A program made the position numbers and the translations under genes. From positions 1,550,001 through 1,614,000 of the forward strand of contig CAVPSQ010000010.1 in assembly GCA_963708455.1 (NCBI GenBank): a stretch of 64,000 nt of DNA. The letters run 5' to 3'. Below the pieces are notes generated by a model. It was not told where the DNA came from, searched no databases, and worked only from the letters and a program-made list of their open reading frames with translations. The first letter of the stretch is position 1. Each line of letters begins with the position of its first letter. The stretch is from CAIMUS01 sp963708455. GTDB lineage: Bacteria > Pseudomonadota > Gammaproteobacteria > Competibacterales > Competibacteraceae. Shown here in pieces: positions 26,151 through 33,369 of the stretch.

Positions 26151-27398
26151 ATGAACCTTGCTGCCTTTGGAGTCGTCGCTCTGCTTGCAGTCTTGGCGAT
26201 CGAGATTCTGTTGCGCGAGGTCTTGGGGGGCCGTCGTGTACGGCCTAGCAGACCGCTTCAGCAAACTGTCTTTGTAGTCGTCGCTCTGCTTGTGGTCTTG
26301 GCGATCGGTCAGCGCATGGTCATTGCGGCTTCAGTGGTGGTGCTCTTCCTTCTCATAATTATCATGGGGCAACTTTATGTGGCCCGCATCGGCCGGACGC
26401 CCTTCCAGCACGCTGCCACGCGCATACAGCGGCATACGAGATTCAGTGAACCGAAAGTTTACGACGTTTTTCTCAGTTACAAGAGTGAGGACTCGCTAGT
26501 CGCCCGTCAGCTTGCAGAGCTTCTCGTTGCTAACGGCCAGACGCCGTGGTTTGCCGAATACGCCATACCCATCCCCCAACGATCGAGCTTTCAGGATGCT
26601 ATCGATGTAGGAGTGCGACACAGCCGTTTTGGTATATGTCTTACAAATGCAAGCTACTTTGCGTCAATTTATTGCCAGGACGAGCTTCAACAGATGCGAC
26701 TTCCCCAGAACTGTGGGCCAAGTCGCCTGCTTGAGGTGAAGCTTGATCCTCGATACAGTTCGCCGTTAGCAGTCACATGGACCGTGTCACTGCACTACCG
26801 TACAGTACCACAGACTCTTCGAGACGTAAGTGCAATCACGGGTTTTCAACTCGAATTCACCGACAGGGACGATGATGACCGTCATTCTGTGCGAAGCACA
26901 TTCTTTGGACCGGCTGGCTCCTATTCGCTGGACCTCAGCAATTGGGACTTCTGGCAAAAGCGAGTGCAGGATGCCGGCGGTGGTGACGTATGGGGGCCAG
27001 CGTTTAAGCGATGGTGTGGCTCTGATCTACTGTGGGGCCATCTCGTTATTGGTCCGCAGGATCGTCATGTTCGGCGAACGCTTATGCCGATGGGCCTATC
27101 CGACGATCGCGCATATTACGAGGAGGCATTGAGGTTTGCCGATATGTTCTATAAAATTCATCTCCCTCAGCGCTGCGTTGGTGTTCATCTCCTTTTTCTC
27201 AATGAATGGAGCCATGTTGCTCTGACCACGTTTTTCCGGGGCACATGGTCCAGAATGTACTCTCTTGTCTTTCCTGGAACCGACGGCGGGGTGGACTATG
27301 AGTTTACCTTCTTTTTCTTCTGCCAAGGGCCCTTCAGGCGGTTCTGCCACCACGCGTATCTGATGGACAATTTGGTCATGTCTTTTCAGCCCGCGTAG
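26151..27398 (+). CDS. Membrane-anchored TIR-domain protein, cassette gene
   Basis: The 415-residue protein opens with three membrane helices (about 4-21, 40-57 and 58-79). A TIR domain follows at about 103-200: VYDVFLSYKSEDSLVARQLA, then TPWFAEYAIPIPQRSSFQDA, where Glu136 stands at the position of the catalytic glutamate of NAD-cleaving TIRs. SRFGICLTNASYFASIYCQDEL completes the fold. Residues 210-415 form an unrecognised C-terminal domain, rich in aromatics. Bacterial TIR proteins often deplete NAD in phage defence. The first two helices derive from an internal duplication (26170-26200 and 26277-26307). Defence function is inferred. Confidence 0.75.
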   Translation: MNLAAFGVVALLAVLAIEILLREVLGGRRVRPSRPLQQTVFVVVALLVVLAIGQRMVIAASVVVLFLLIIIMGQLYVARIGRTPFQHAATRIQRHTRFSEPKVYDVFLSYKSEDSLVARQLAELLVANGQTPWFAEYAIPIPQRSSFQDAIDVGVRHSRFGICLTNASYFASIYCQDELQQMRLPQNCGPSRLLEVKLDPRYSSPLAVTWTVSLHYRTVPQTLRDVSAITGFQLEFTDRDDDDRHSVRSTFFGPAGSYSLDLSNWDFWQKRVQDAGGGDVWGPAFKRWCGSDLLWGHLVIGPQDRHVRRTLMPMGLSDDRAYYEEALRFADMFYKIHLPQRCVGVHLLFLNEWSHVALTTFFRGTWSRMYSLVFPGTDGGVDYEFTFFFFCQGPFRRFCHHAYLMDNLVMSFQPA

Positions 27399-27533
27399 GG
27401 CGCAACGGAAAAGGGGTCAGACACCTTATTTTAGGCTCTGACTGGCGGGGTGAACCCACTTTGCTATATTTCATTGCTATATTTCAAGATAGGGCAGCGG
27501 CTCGGAAGCGGCGGGTTTCTTGGAACCGCGTTG
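27399..27533 (+). other. 3' part of the TIR cassette with a tail from the gene-less family
   Basis: This stretch holds GGGGTCAGACACC (a dispersed motif), a short direct repeat TTGCTATATTTCA, and from about 27485 the tail of the gene-less cassette family, including GAAGC-GGCGG-GTTTC where the stem is kept by a G-U pair. It suggests that cassettes exchange 3' parts. Confidence 0.55.
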
Positions 27534-27593
27534 GCCCTAACCCAGCGCTGCAGCCGACCGTGCTACGCCGGCGGCTGAGCTTGATTGTTAGGC
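27534..27593 (+). repeat. attC site 8
   Basis: Left core GCCCTAAC, arms CAGCCGACCGTGC and CGCCGGCGGCTG, right core GTTAGGC. Crossover between 27587 and 27588. Confidence 0.88.
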
Positions 27594-27615
27594 AGGCAAT
27601 GGAGGAAACATAGTT

Positions 27616-28137
27616 ATGACAAACTTAGTTCCATATTTAGTATTAGGAAAAACAGAAGTTGAAGCCGATTGGAAGCTTCATGTTCTTCCAAAAGAGAAAA
27701 ACAATGGAAGAAAAGTTCTCGTCAATGAAATTTATCCAAAGACAGAAGTTGAGGCTATAAAAAACGAGTGGAATTCTGTTCCACTACCAGACAAAACACC
27801 AGTTGTGGTAAATGGCATTGGCGGAATTGAAGTTGCGACTTTTACTCAAGAAGCAGGTCAAGACTGTCATAAACATCTTATTGGAACTGAAATTTATACA
27901 GTTTTAAGTGGCGAAATGAAAATACGGCTAAATGAAGAAGAACCGCCTGTAACGCTTTCACAAGGGGATGAAATCGTTATTTTTCCTGGAACTGTCCATG
28001 AGGTTCTTCCCGAAGGCTCGCAATTTCTTACCCGTGTTCACTCGATAAATTGTTATGGCGACAAAGACAAATATGTCAAGAAGGGGCAGGATTGGTGTCA
28101 AATCTTTACAGTGAAAAATCTGGAGTGCAATGCCTAA
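27616..28137 (+). CDS. Cupin-domain protein, cassette gene
   Basis: This 173-residue protein carries one cupin barrel. The first motif reads GQDCHKHLIGTEIYTVLSGE, with His-x-His replaced by His-Lys-His and a glutamate. The second motif is GDEIVIFPGTVHEVLPEG with its histidine, so a metal site is plausible. Substrate is unknown; the C-terminus ends CQIFTVKNLECNA. The gene is clearly AT-rich compared with the chromosome, a sign of foreign origin. GGAGG precedes the ATG, and the stop codon lies inside the next attC. Confidence 0.75.
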   Translation: MTNLVPYLVLGKTEVEADWKLHVLPKEKNNGRKVLVNEIYPKTEVEAIKNEWNSVPLPDKTPVVVNGIGGIEVATFTQEAGQDCHKHLIGTEIYTVLSGEMKIRLNEEEPPVTLSQGDEIVIFPGTVHEVLPEGSQFLTRVHSINCYGDKDKYVKKGQDWCQIFTVKNLECNA

Positions 28138-28193
28138 CTCAACGTTCCAGCGGAGCTTCGCTTTCGCTTCGCCCGCTGAACTTTGCGTTAGGG
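28132..28193 (+). repeat. attC site 9
   Basis: Left core GCCTAAC, arms CCAGCGGAGC...GCCCGCTGAA, right core GTTAGGG. The arm sequence differs from the main family. The cupin stop codon overlaps the left core. Confidence 0.82.
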
Positions 28194-28408
28194 CGGGTGG
28201 AATTTCTCTCCCCCTCAATTGATTGTTGGGGTAATAAAAATCGGCGGGTGGAGTGCGATAAGAGCAGTCGGTCGGTAGCAATGAACCCGCTATAGTTTGT
28301 TCCAGGGCAGAACGGCAATTCGGAAACGATGAGTTTCTGGAAACCGTGTTTGCCCTAACTAAACGCTCCAGCCGACCGCGCTTACGCGCGGCGGCTGAGC
28401 TTGAGACG
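28188..28408 (+). other. Gene-less cassette, diverged copy 3 (221 bp)
   Basis: The head TTAGGGCGGGTGGAATTTCT and the tail CGGAAACGATGAGTTTCTGG match copies 1 and 2, while the middle differs. The GAAAC/GTTTC stem is again kept. No reading frame of note is present. Confidence 0.6.
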
Positions 28409-28414
28409 TTAGGA
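28352..28414 (+). repeat. attC site 10
   Basis: Left core GCCCTAAC, arms CAGCCGACCGCGC and GCGCGGCGGCTG, right core GTTAGGA. Crossover between 28408 and 28409. Confidence 0.85.
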
Positions 28415-28464
28415 AAGTTTAATTATGCGGGCTATATTAGAATACATTACCAATAGGTGCAGCT

Positions 28465-28761
28465 ATGAAGACGATCAATTTGGCGCAAGAGACAGCCGAT
28501 TTAGAGCAGTTACTTAACCTAGCCCGTAAAGAACCGGTGTTATTACTAACATTGGAAGGTGAGGAATTTTGTCTTGCCGAGGCGGATGATTTTGACCAAG
28601 AAGTGGAAGCACTACGCAACAGTCCAGTATTTCAGAAATTTCTTGATGAACGGTCGCAAGATCAACAAACTATTTCTCTGGAAGAACTTGAGGAGGAATT
28701 AAACGAAGAACTCGCAGAGCAAGAAAACCCGCTTAACCAAGCACTCCAGCGAACCCGCTAA
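28465..28761 (+). CDS. Putative antitoxin (Phd/YefM-like), cassette gene
   Basis: This very acidic 98-residue protein begins MKTINLAQETADLEQLLNLA, followed by RKEPVLLLTLEGEEFCLAEA. The pattern resembles the N-terminal DNA-binding half of Phd/YefM antitoxins. Its C-terminal third is a run of glutamates (SLEELEEELNEELAEQ). No partner toxin is visible in the cassette. The last codons overlap a sequence that looks like a decayed attC (CTTAACCAAGCACTCCAGCG), so the C-terminus may be read-through into former recombination sequence. Confidence 0.55.
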   Translation: MKTINLAQETADLEQLLNLARKEPVLLLTLEGEEFCLAEADDFDQEVEALRNSPVFQKFLDERSQDQQTISLEELEEELNEELAEQENPLNQALQRTR

Positions 28762-28762
28762 C

Positions 28763-28802
28763 GTAAGGGAAAAAGGAAGGGGAAAGAAAGGAAAAGGGGC
28801 CA
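28763..28802 (+). other. Polypurine stretch
   Basis: Almost 40 bases are purine only apart from the edges. It lies between a decayed attC-like sequence and attC site 11. No function is evident. Confidence 0.4.
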
Positions 28803-28821
28803 AGCTCGATTTATTCTGATA

Positions 28822-28882
28822 GCCCTAACAAAAGCATGTAGCCGACGCGCTACCGCGCGGCGGCTGAACTTCCCTGTTAGGC
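28822..28882 (+). repeat. attC site 11
   Basis: Left core GCCCTAAC, arms AGCCGACGCGC and GCGCGGCGGCT, right core GTTAGGC. Crossover between 28876 and 28877. Confidence 0.86.
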
Positions 28883-28909
28883 TCGCTCAAATTTAAGGTA
28901 TGAGAAAGA

Positions 28910-29097
28910 GTGAAATTTAATTAATTAGTTCGACTTTTTGAAGATAACGGATTTTGTATCGTGAAAAAAAAGGGTCAATCCGCTATTATGGAAAAAATGG
29001 CTATGACAAACTGATTAGAGTGGATTACCACGGTTCTAAAGAAGTACCCACAGGTACATGCCACGCTATCCTGAAAGCAGCAGGCATCAAAAATTAG
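28910..29097 (+). pseudogene. Decayed hicA-type toxin gene
   Basis: Translation from GTG at 28910 gives MKFN then a stop, followed by LVRLFEDNGFCIVKKKG. The frame then shifts by one base in a run of eight A residues near 28970, and continues as RYYGKNGYDKLIRVDYHGSK and VPTGTCHAILKAAGIKN to a TAG at 29095. The pieces together form a normal HicA. A nonsense change and a frameshift have therefore inactivated the toxin while the antitoxin downstream stays open. Confidence 0.78.
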
Positions 29098-29106
29098 GAT
29101 ATCATC

Positions 29107-29331
29107 ATGATTAATCTGCAATACTCGCTTGTCATTGAAGCAACGAAAGAGCCTGATTTTTTTAGCTTTTACTCCCCTGAATTAGAAGGGTTTACGGGGG
29201 TAGGTCATTCTATTGAAGATTGTATCTATAAAGCCAAGTGGGGCATGATTGAACATATTGATCTTTTAAAGGAACACAAGCTGTCTATTCCTCCAACTAA
29301 CTCAGTATCCAAAAATCACTATTCAAAATGA
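29107..29331 (+). CDS. HicB-like antitoxin left without its toxin, cassette gene
   Basis: This 74-residue protein starts MINLQYSLVIEATKEPDFFS and has PELEGFTGVGHSIEDCIYKA, the strand-helix pattern of short HicB proteins. It lies 9 bases after the decayed hicA. An intact antitoxin beside a dead toxin could act as an anti-addiction factor against related toxins. The gene is AT-rich. Confidence 0.75.
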   Translation: MINLQYSLVIEATKEPDFFSFYSPELEGFTGVGHSIEDCIYKAKWGMIEHIDLLKEHKLSIPPTNSVSKNHYSK

Positions 29332-29358
29332 AAGCGATGTATCAATTGCAGCGTAACA

Positions 29359-29397
29359 GCCTAACTGAACGCTGCAGCCGACCGCGCTACCGCGCGG
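29359..29397 (+). repeat. attC site 12, truncated
   Basis: Left core GCCTAAC and the first arm CAGCCGACCGCGC with part of the returning arm GCGCGG are present. The right arm and core are missing, replaced by AGATGAAG sequence. It marks the right end of the array. Confidence 0.75.
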
Positions 29398-29458
29398 AGA
29401 TGAAGAATGGGAGATTCTGTACAGCCTCTCAGTCTGGTATTACGGTTGTTTGGCTGAT

Positions 29459-29761
29459 TTACTTCTCCAACCGTCGTTCGATCACCTCGCCCATTTTGCT
29501 TCCCGGCCGCACCCGTCCCTGATAGATCAGCGCCGTGCCTAGTTGCGGCTTGCCGGCACTGTCGAAAACAGTTTCGTTTTCTCCCCAGGTCCACAGATGT
29601 CCTTCCACGGTATCCAGTATCAACACCTTGGCGTTGATATTCGAACCCAGTCCGGACTTACTGCTTTCGGAAATGGAGACCGCCTGATAACGACCGCCTT
29701 CTGCCAGAACCATTGACGATGACGCCAGTAACACTATGAGGCTCAATATCGCTGTTTGCAT
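29459..29761 (-). CDS. Small exported protein of unknown function
   Basis: This 100-residue protein has a clear signal peptide (MQTAILSLIVLLASSSMVLA, cleavage after ALA expected), leaving a mature part of about 80 residues. It contains VLILDTVEGHLWTWGENETV and LIYQGRVRPGSKMGEVIERR. The segment DTVEGHLW resembles short beta-strand motifs in small periplasmic proteins of unknown function. It is divergent from the Uup gene and flanks the array end, so it probably belongs to the original chromosome. Confidence 0.65.
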   Translation of the reverse strand: MQTAILSLIVLLASSSMVLAEGGRYQAVSISESSKSGLGSNINAKVLILDTVEGHLWTWGENETVFDSAGKPQLGTALIYQGRVRPGSKMGEVIERRLEK

Positions 29762-29940
29762 GGTTGACTCTCGATGAATACACCGGCATGCGATTGCTGA
29801 AGAAAGCGCCCGAATACAGACGGTCGCTATTCGTGGACAGGAAAAAGCGACTGTTCCGCCGTGGTGCCGCCGCGATTTTTACCCTTAAACCACAACTGAT
29901 TCCTCTCTACAATACCCGCTTTACCGACCGCGACGCCACT

Positions 29941-31839
29941 ATGCCCCTGCTCAGTTTCGATAATGTATCTATCGCCTTCGGTCTGGACAAGTTGCTGGAC
30001 GCGGCCCGCTTCCAGATCGACGCCGGCGAGCGCATCTGCCTGATCGGTCGCAACGGCGCCGGCAAATCGACCTTGCTTAAGCTGTGCGCCGGCGAACTGC
30101 AACCCGATGCCGGCGACATCTGGCGCCGACCTGGCCTGCGGGTGGCCCATCTGTCCCAGGAACTGCCCGAAGACAGCGGCGCGACGGTGTTCGAGATCGT
30201 GGCCGGCGGTCTGCAGGAACTGGCGGAGTTATTGACCGCCTATCATGCCGCTGTGCTGCAACTGGCCCAGGCACCTGCGCCGGAGCAGTTACAACGTCTG
30301 GAGCGGCTGCAGCACGAACTGGAAGCCCGCGACGGCTGGCAGGCGAACCAGCAGGTGGAAACCGTGCTGACCCGCCTGCAACTCCGCGCCGATGCGCCGC
30401 TGGCGCAACTGTCCGGCGGCTGGCGGCGGCGCGTGCTGCTGGGCCGGGCGCTGGTCAGCCGGCCGGAATTGCTGCTGCTGGATGAGCCGACCAACCACCT
30501 GGATATCGAAACCATCCAATGGCTGGAGGAAGAACTGCTGGCTTACCGCGGCGGTCTCCTGTTCGTCACCCACGACCGCGCCCTGCTGCGCCGGCTGGCC
30601 ACCCGCCTGCTGGAACTGGACCGGGGACGGCTGAGTTCCTGGCCGGCGGATTACGATCGCTTTGTGGAAAAGAAAACCGCTGCCCTGCAAGCGGAACAGC
30701 GCCAGCAGGCCCGCTTCGACAAGAAACTGGCCCAGGAGGAAGCCTGGATACGGCAGGGTATCGAGGCGCGCCGCACCCGCAACGAGGGGCGGGTGCGCAC
30801 TTTACTGTCGCTGCGGGAACAGCGCTGCCAGCGGCGGGAGCAACTCGACCGTCCCGGCTTTCAGTTGAGCAAAACCGAAACTTCCGGCCAACTGGTCATC
30901 GAGGCGGAGCACGTCGACTATAGCTGGCAGGGCGCACCGCTGCTGCGGGATTTCTCGATCCGTATCCTGCGTGGCGACCGCATCGGCCTGATCGGTCCGA
31001 ACGGCTGCGGCAAGACCTCGTTGCTGAATATTTTGCTGGGACGCCGGCCGCCGGACGCCGGCTGGGTACGGCTGGGAACGCGCTTGCAGGTTGCTTATTT
31101 CGATCAACTGCGGGCACAACTGGATCCGGAGCGGACGGTCATCGACAACGTGGCCGACGGGCGGGAGTTCGTCGCGCTACACGGCCGGCGGCGTCATATC
31201 ATCGGCTACCTGCAAGACTTTCTGTTCACCGCGGCGCGTGCTCAGACGCCGGTTAAAGCGCTGTCCGGCGGCGAGCGCAACCGCCTGCTGCTGGCCCGAC
31301 TGTTCAGCCAGCCCGCCAATCTGCTGGTCATGGACGAGCCGACCAACGATCTGGATATGGAAACCCTGGAATTGCTGGAAGAACTGCTGCTGGAGTACAG
31401 CGGTACGTTGCTGCTGGTCAGCCATGACCGGGCTTTCCTGGACAATGTGGTGACTGGCTGTCTGGTGTTCGAAGGGCAGGGCAAGGTGCGGGACTATGTG
31501 GGGGGTTACAGCGACTGGTGGCGGCAACACCGTTCACCCCCGCCGGTGGTGCCGGTCAAACGGGTGACTCCACTGCCGCAACCTGCAACTCGACCCCGCG
31601 CGCCCGGCAAGTTGGGCTACAGGGAACAGCGGGAACTGGAGCAGTTGCCGGAACGCATCGAACGACTGGAAACCGAGCAGAGCGGACTGTTCGCACTGAC
31701 CAGCCATCCTGACTTCTACCGCGGTGCGGCAACAGAGGTGCAGAAAGCCCTGGAGCGCCTGAAAACGCTGGAGCGGGAACTGGAGGCCGCCTATCAGCGC
31801 TGGGAGGACTTGGAAGCACAGCGCTCGGCCAGGGTGTAG
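29941..31839 (+). CDS. uup: ABC-F family ATPase Uup
   Basis: This 632-residue protein has two ABC ATPase domains and no membrane segments. The Walker A loops are GRNGAGKST (about residue 36) and GPNGCGKTS (about 350). The signatures are LSGGWRRRVLLGR and LSGGERNRLLLAR, and Walker B ends LLLDEPTNHLD and LVMDEPTNDLD. A C-terminal coiled coil (about 560-632) is the DNA/ribosome-binding tail of Uup. ABC-F proteins act on the ribosome; Uup also affects transposon excision. The ATG at 29941 starts MPLLSFDNVSIAFG, the family N-terminus; upstream in-frame sequence is not conserved. Confidence 0.92.
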   Translation: MPLLSFDNVSIAFGLDKLLDAARFQIDAGERICLIGRNGAGKSTLLKLCAGELQPDAGDIWRRPGLRVAHLSQELPEDSGATVFEIVAGGLQELAELLTAYHAAVLQLAQAPAPEQLQRLERLQHELEARDGWQANQQVETVLTRLQLRADAPLAQLSGGWRRRVLLGRALVSRPELLLLDEPTNHLDIETIQWLEEELLAYRGGLLFVTHDRALLRRLATRLLELDRGRLSSWPADYDRFVEKKTAALQAEQRQQARFDKKLAQEEAWIRQGIEARRTRNEGRVRTLLSLREQRCQRREQLDRPGFQLSKTETSGQLVIEAEHVDYSWQGAPLLRDFSIRILRGDRIGLIGPNGCGKTSLLNILLGRRPPDAGWVRLGTRLQVAYFDQLRAQLDPERTVIDNVADGREFVALHGRRRHIIGYLQDFLFTAARAQTPVKALSGGERNRLLLARLFSQPANLLVMDEPTNDLDMETLELLEELLLEYSGTLLLVSHDRAFLDNVVTGCLVFEGQGKVRDYVGGYSDWWRQHRSPPPVVPVKRVTPLPQPATRPRAPGKLGYREQRELEQLPERIERLETEQSGLFALTSHPDFYRGAATEVQKALERLKTLERELEAAYQRWEDLEAQRSARV

Positions 31840-31879
31840 GTTCTTTTAAGGATGAACCGCTGGAGCGGCCTGAACACGG

Positions 31880-31950
31880 CGAATGTGAGCAGGAGCAACC
31901 TGGATTGCGCTTCGCAAGCTCCGCTCCATCCAGGCTACGTCGGCTATACT
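31880..31950. repeat. Dispersed hairpin-type repeat before the Uma2 gene
   Basis: The arms CCTGGATTGCG and CCATCCAGG enclose CTTCGCAAGC, forming a hairpin. Similar 'cctggatt...atccagg' palindromes recur widely in environmental gammaproteobacteria. No coding role. Confidence 0.45.
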
Positions 31951-31984
31951 GACTACATGAGTCAAGCGCTGCGAGGTGAACCGC

Positions 31985-32869
31985 ATGGCTGAAGCAGTTT
32001 TAAACGACATTGCCCCTGAGATAGCGCTACCCCCTACCCAGGACGAGTTACCGTCCGATGATGGCATGCCCATGGAAACGTCCCGCCATAAACATCAAAT
32101 GGATTTGCTGATTTATCCCCTGCGGCCCTGGCTGAAGCAGCATACCGAAGACGGCTACGTCGGCGGCAATATGTTCCTGTACTTCAGCCTGGCGCAGGTC
32201 AAGAACCAGGATTTCCGCGGGCCCGATGTGTTCGTGGTGCTCGGCGTTCCCTACCGGGAGCGCAAAAGCTGGGTGGTCTGGGAGGAAGGCAAAGGTCCCG
32301 ACATCGTGATCGAGTTGCTGTCCGACAAAACCGCCGCCCGCGACAAGGGCGAGAAGAAGCGGATCTATCAGGATCAGGTCAGAGTAGCCGAATATTACTG
32401 GTTCGATCCATTCGATCCTGACGATTGGGCGGGATTCACCCTGCGGGAAGGCATATATGAGCCGATGGTGCCGGATGAACAGGGACGGCTGATCAGCAAA
32501 CGGCTGGGCTTGGCGCTGATGCGCTGGTACGGGGTTTATGAGGATGCAGAAACAACCTGGCTGCGCTGGGCAACGCTGGACGGCGAGTTGCTACCTACCC
32601 CGCAGGAAGCGCTGCGACTGGAGTGGCAGCGGGCGGAGACTGAGCGGCAGCGGGCGGAGACTGAGCGGCAGCGGGCGGAGACCGAACGGCAGCGGGCGGA
32701 GACCGAACGGCAACAAACCGAAGCCGAACGGCAGCGGGCTGACGCTGCAGCTCAACGTGCCGAAGCCGAGCGACAACACGCCTTAGCCGAAGCTCAACGC
32801 GCTACCGCCGCGGAGGCGGAAGTCGCCCGGCTACAGGCACTGCTGGCCGCTATGAGAGATGATCAATAA
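31985..32869 (+). CDS. Uma2-family protein with repeat-built coiled-coil tail
   Basis: The 294-residue protein has the DUF820/Uma2 domain at about 20-200 (QDFRGPDVFVVLGVPYRERK, DIVIELLSDKT, AEYYWFDPFDPDDW). A C-terminal coiled coil (215-294) follows, rich in Gln, Arg, Ala and Glu. The tail is made by a 21-base tandem repeat (QRAETER) repeated about five times, then degenerate copies. GAGGTGA precedes the ATG; a GTG three codons upstream is possible. Uma2 proteins resemble restriction-type nucleases, but the function is not established. Confidence 0.8.
   Translation: MAEAVLNDIAPEIALPPTQDELPSDDGMPMETSRHKHQMDLLIYPLRPWLKQHTEDGYVGGNMFLYFSLAQVKNQDFRGPDVFVVLGVPYRERKSWVVWEEGKGPDIVIELLSDKTAARDKGEKKRIYQDQVRVAEYYWFDPFDPDDWAGFTLREGIYEPMVPDEQGRLISKRLGLALMRWYGVYEDAETTWLRWATLDGELLPTPQEALRLEWQRAETERQRAETERQRAETERQRAETERQQTEAERQRADAAAQRAEAERQHALAEAQRATAAEAEVARLQALLAAMRDDQ
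32624..32740 (+). repeat. 21-bp coding tandem repeat
   Basis: About five near-identical copies of CGGCAGCGGGCGGAGACTGA followed by a G, in frame, encode repeating QRAETER heptads of the Uma2 coiled coil. Such repeats can vary in number between strains. Confidence 0.85.
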
Positions 32870-32918
32870 CGCGAACGATGCAGGTTCGCATCCTAATCGG
32901 ACCGAGGAACACTGAATC

Positions 32919-33167
32919 ATGCTGCAATCCTCGCTGACAGATCGTATCCATTTCCTCGATGACACCACCGCCCGGCGGGTGCTGACCACCTTCGCCCGCA
33001 CCCAAGTGCCGCAAGCCGCTACCGAACTTACTGCGGCGCTCGTACAGGCGCTGCGGGATTTAGCCCCGGAGCCGGCGACAGTCCCCGTCAGCGAAGGCGA
33101 TAAGACCTTGATGTCTCCGCAGCGGCCAGGCGGCTCCGGCAACTGCCGGCAGCGGTCATTCAACTGA
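32919..33167 (+). CDS. Small hypothetical protein, C-terminus possibly frameshifted
   Basis: This 82-residue frame starts MLQSSLTDRIHFLDDTTARR and continues VLTTFARTQVPQAATELTAA. No family is recognised. After TVPVSEGDKTL another frame gives DVSAAARRLRQLPAAVIQLT and ends at 33190, which looks more protein-like than the proline- and arginine-rich end in frame. One extra base near 33110 may therefore be present. It follows the Uma2 gene by 49 bases. Confidence 0.45.
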   Translation: MLQSSLTDRIHFLDDTTARRVLTTFARTQVPQAATELTAALVQALRDLAPEPATVPVSEGDKTLMSPQRPGGSGNCRQRSFN

Positions 33168-33369
33168 CCGAGCTGTTTCCCACCGTATAACCCCACTCGA
33201 CCGGAACACGCCTGACAAGCGCAGCACGGGTGGTTTGTCTATAATGCAGGACTACTCCTGGACATAACAGAACGCCACGCATGCCAGGGAGCGTCGACGT
33301 GTTTTTACGCTGACTGCGACACCCTGTAACATTCCAAGCAGGACGGTTTACCCGATCCAAAGGTTGATC

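Larger units (their letters stand above)
20121..29397 (+). mobile_element. Integron cassette array without integrase (CALIN), 12 cassettes
   Basis: Twelve attC-like sites in the same orientation divide the region into units, each beginning at a G/TTRRRY crossover. All but the last site end in a recognisable right core, and most share hairpin arms CAGCCGAC...GGCGGCTG with an extrahelical base. Gene content, GC and codon use change abruptly between units, as expected for captured cassettes. No intI gene is visible from 18216 to 29460, so the array is an integrase-less cluster within this window. The last attC breaks off at about 29397 against chromosomal sequence. Confidence 0.9.

Noticed and set aside
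32624..32740. Possible CRISPR-like repeat array
   Set aside because: Repeats are contiguous, in frame and 21 bases long without spacers, so they are a coding repeat.
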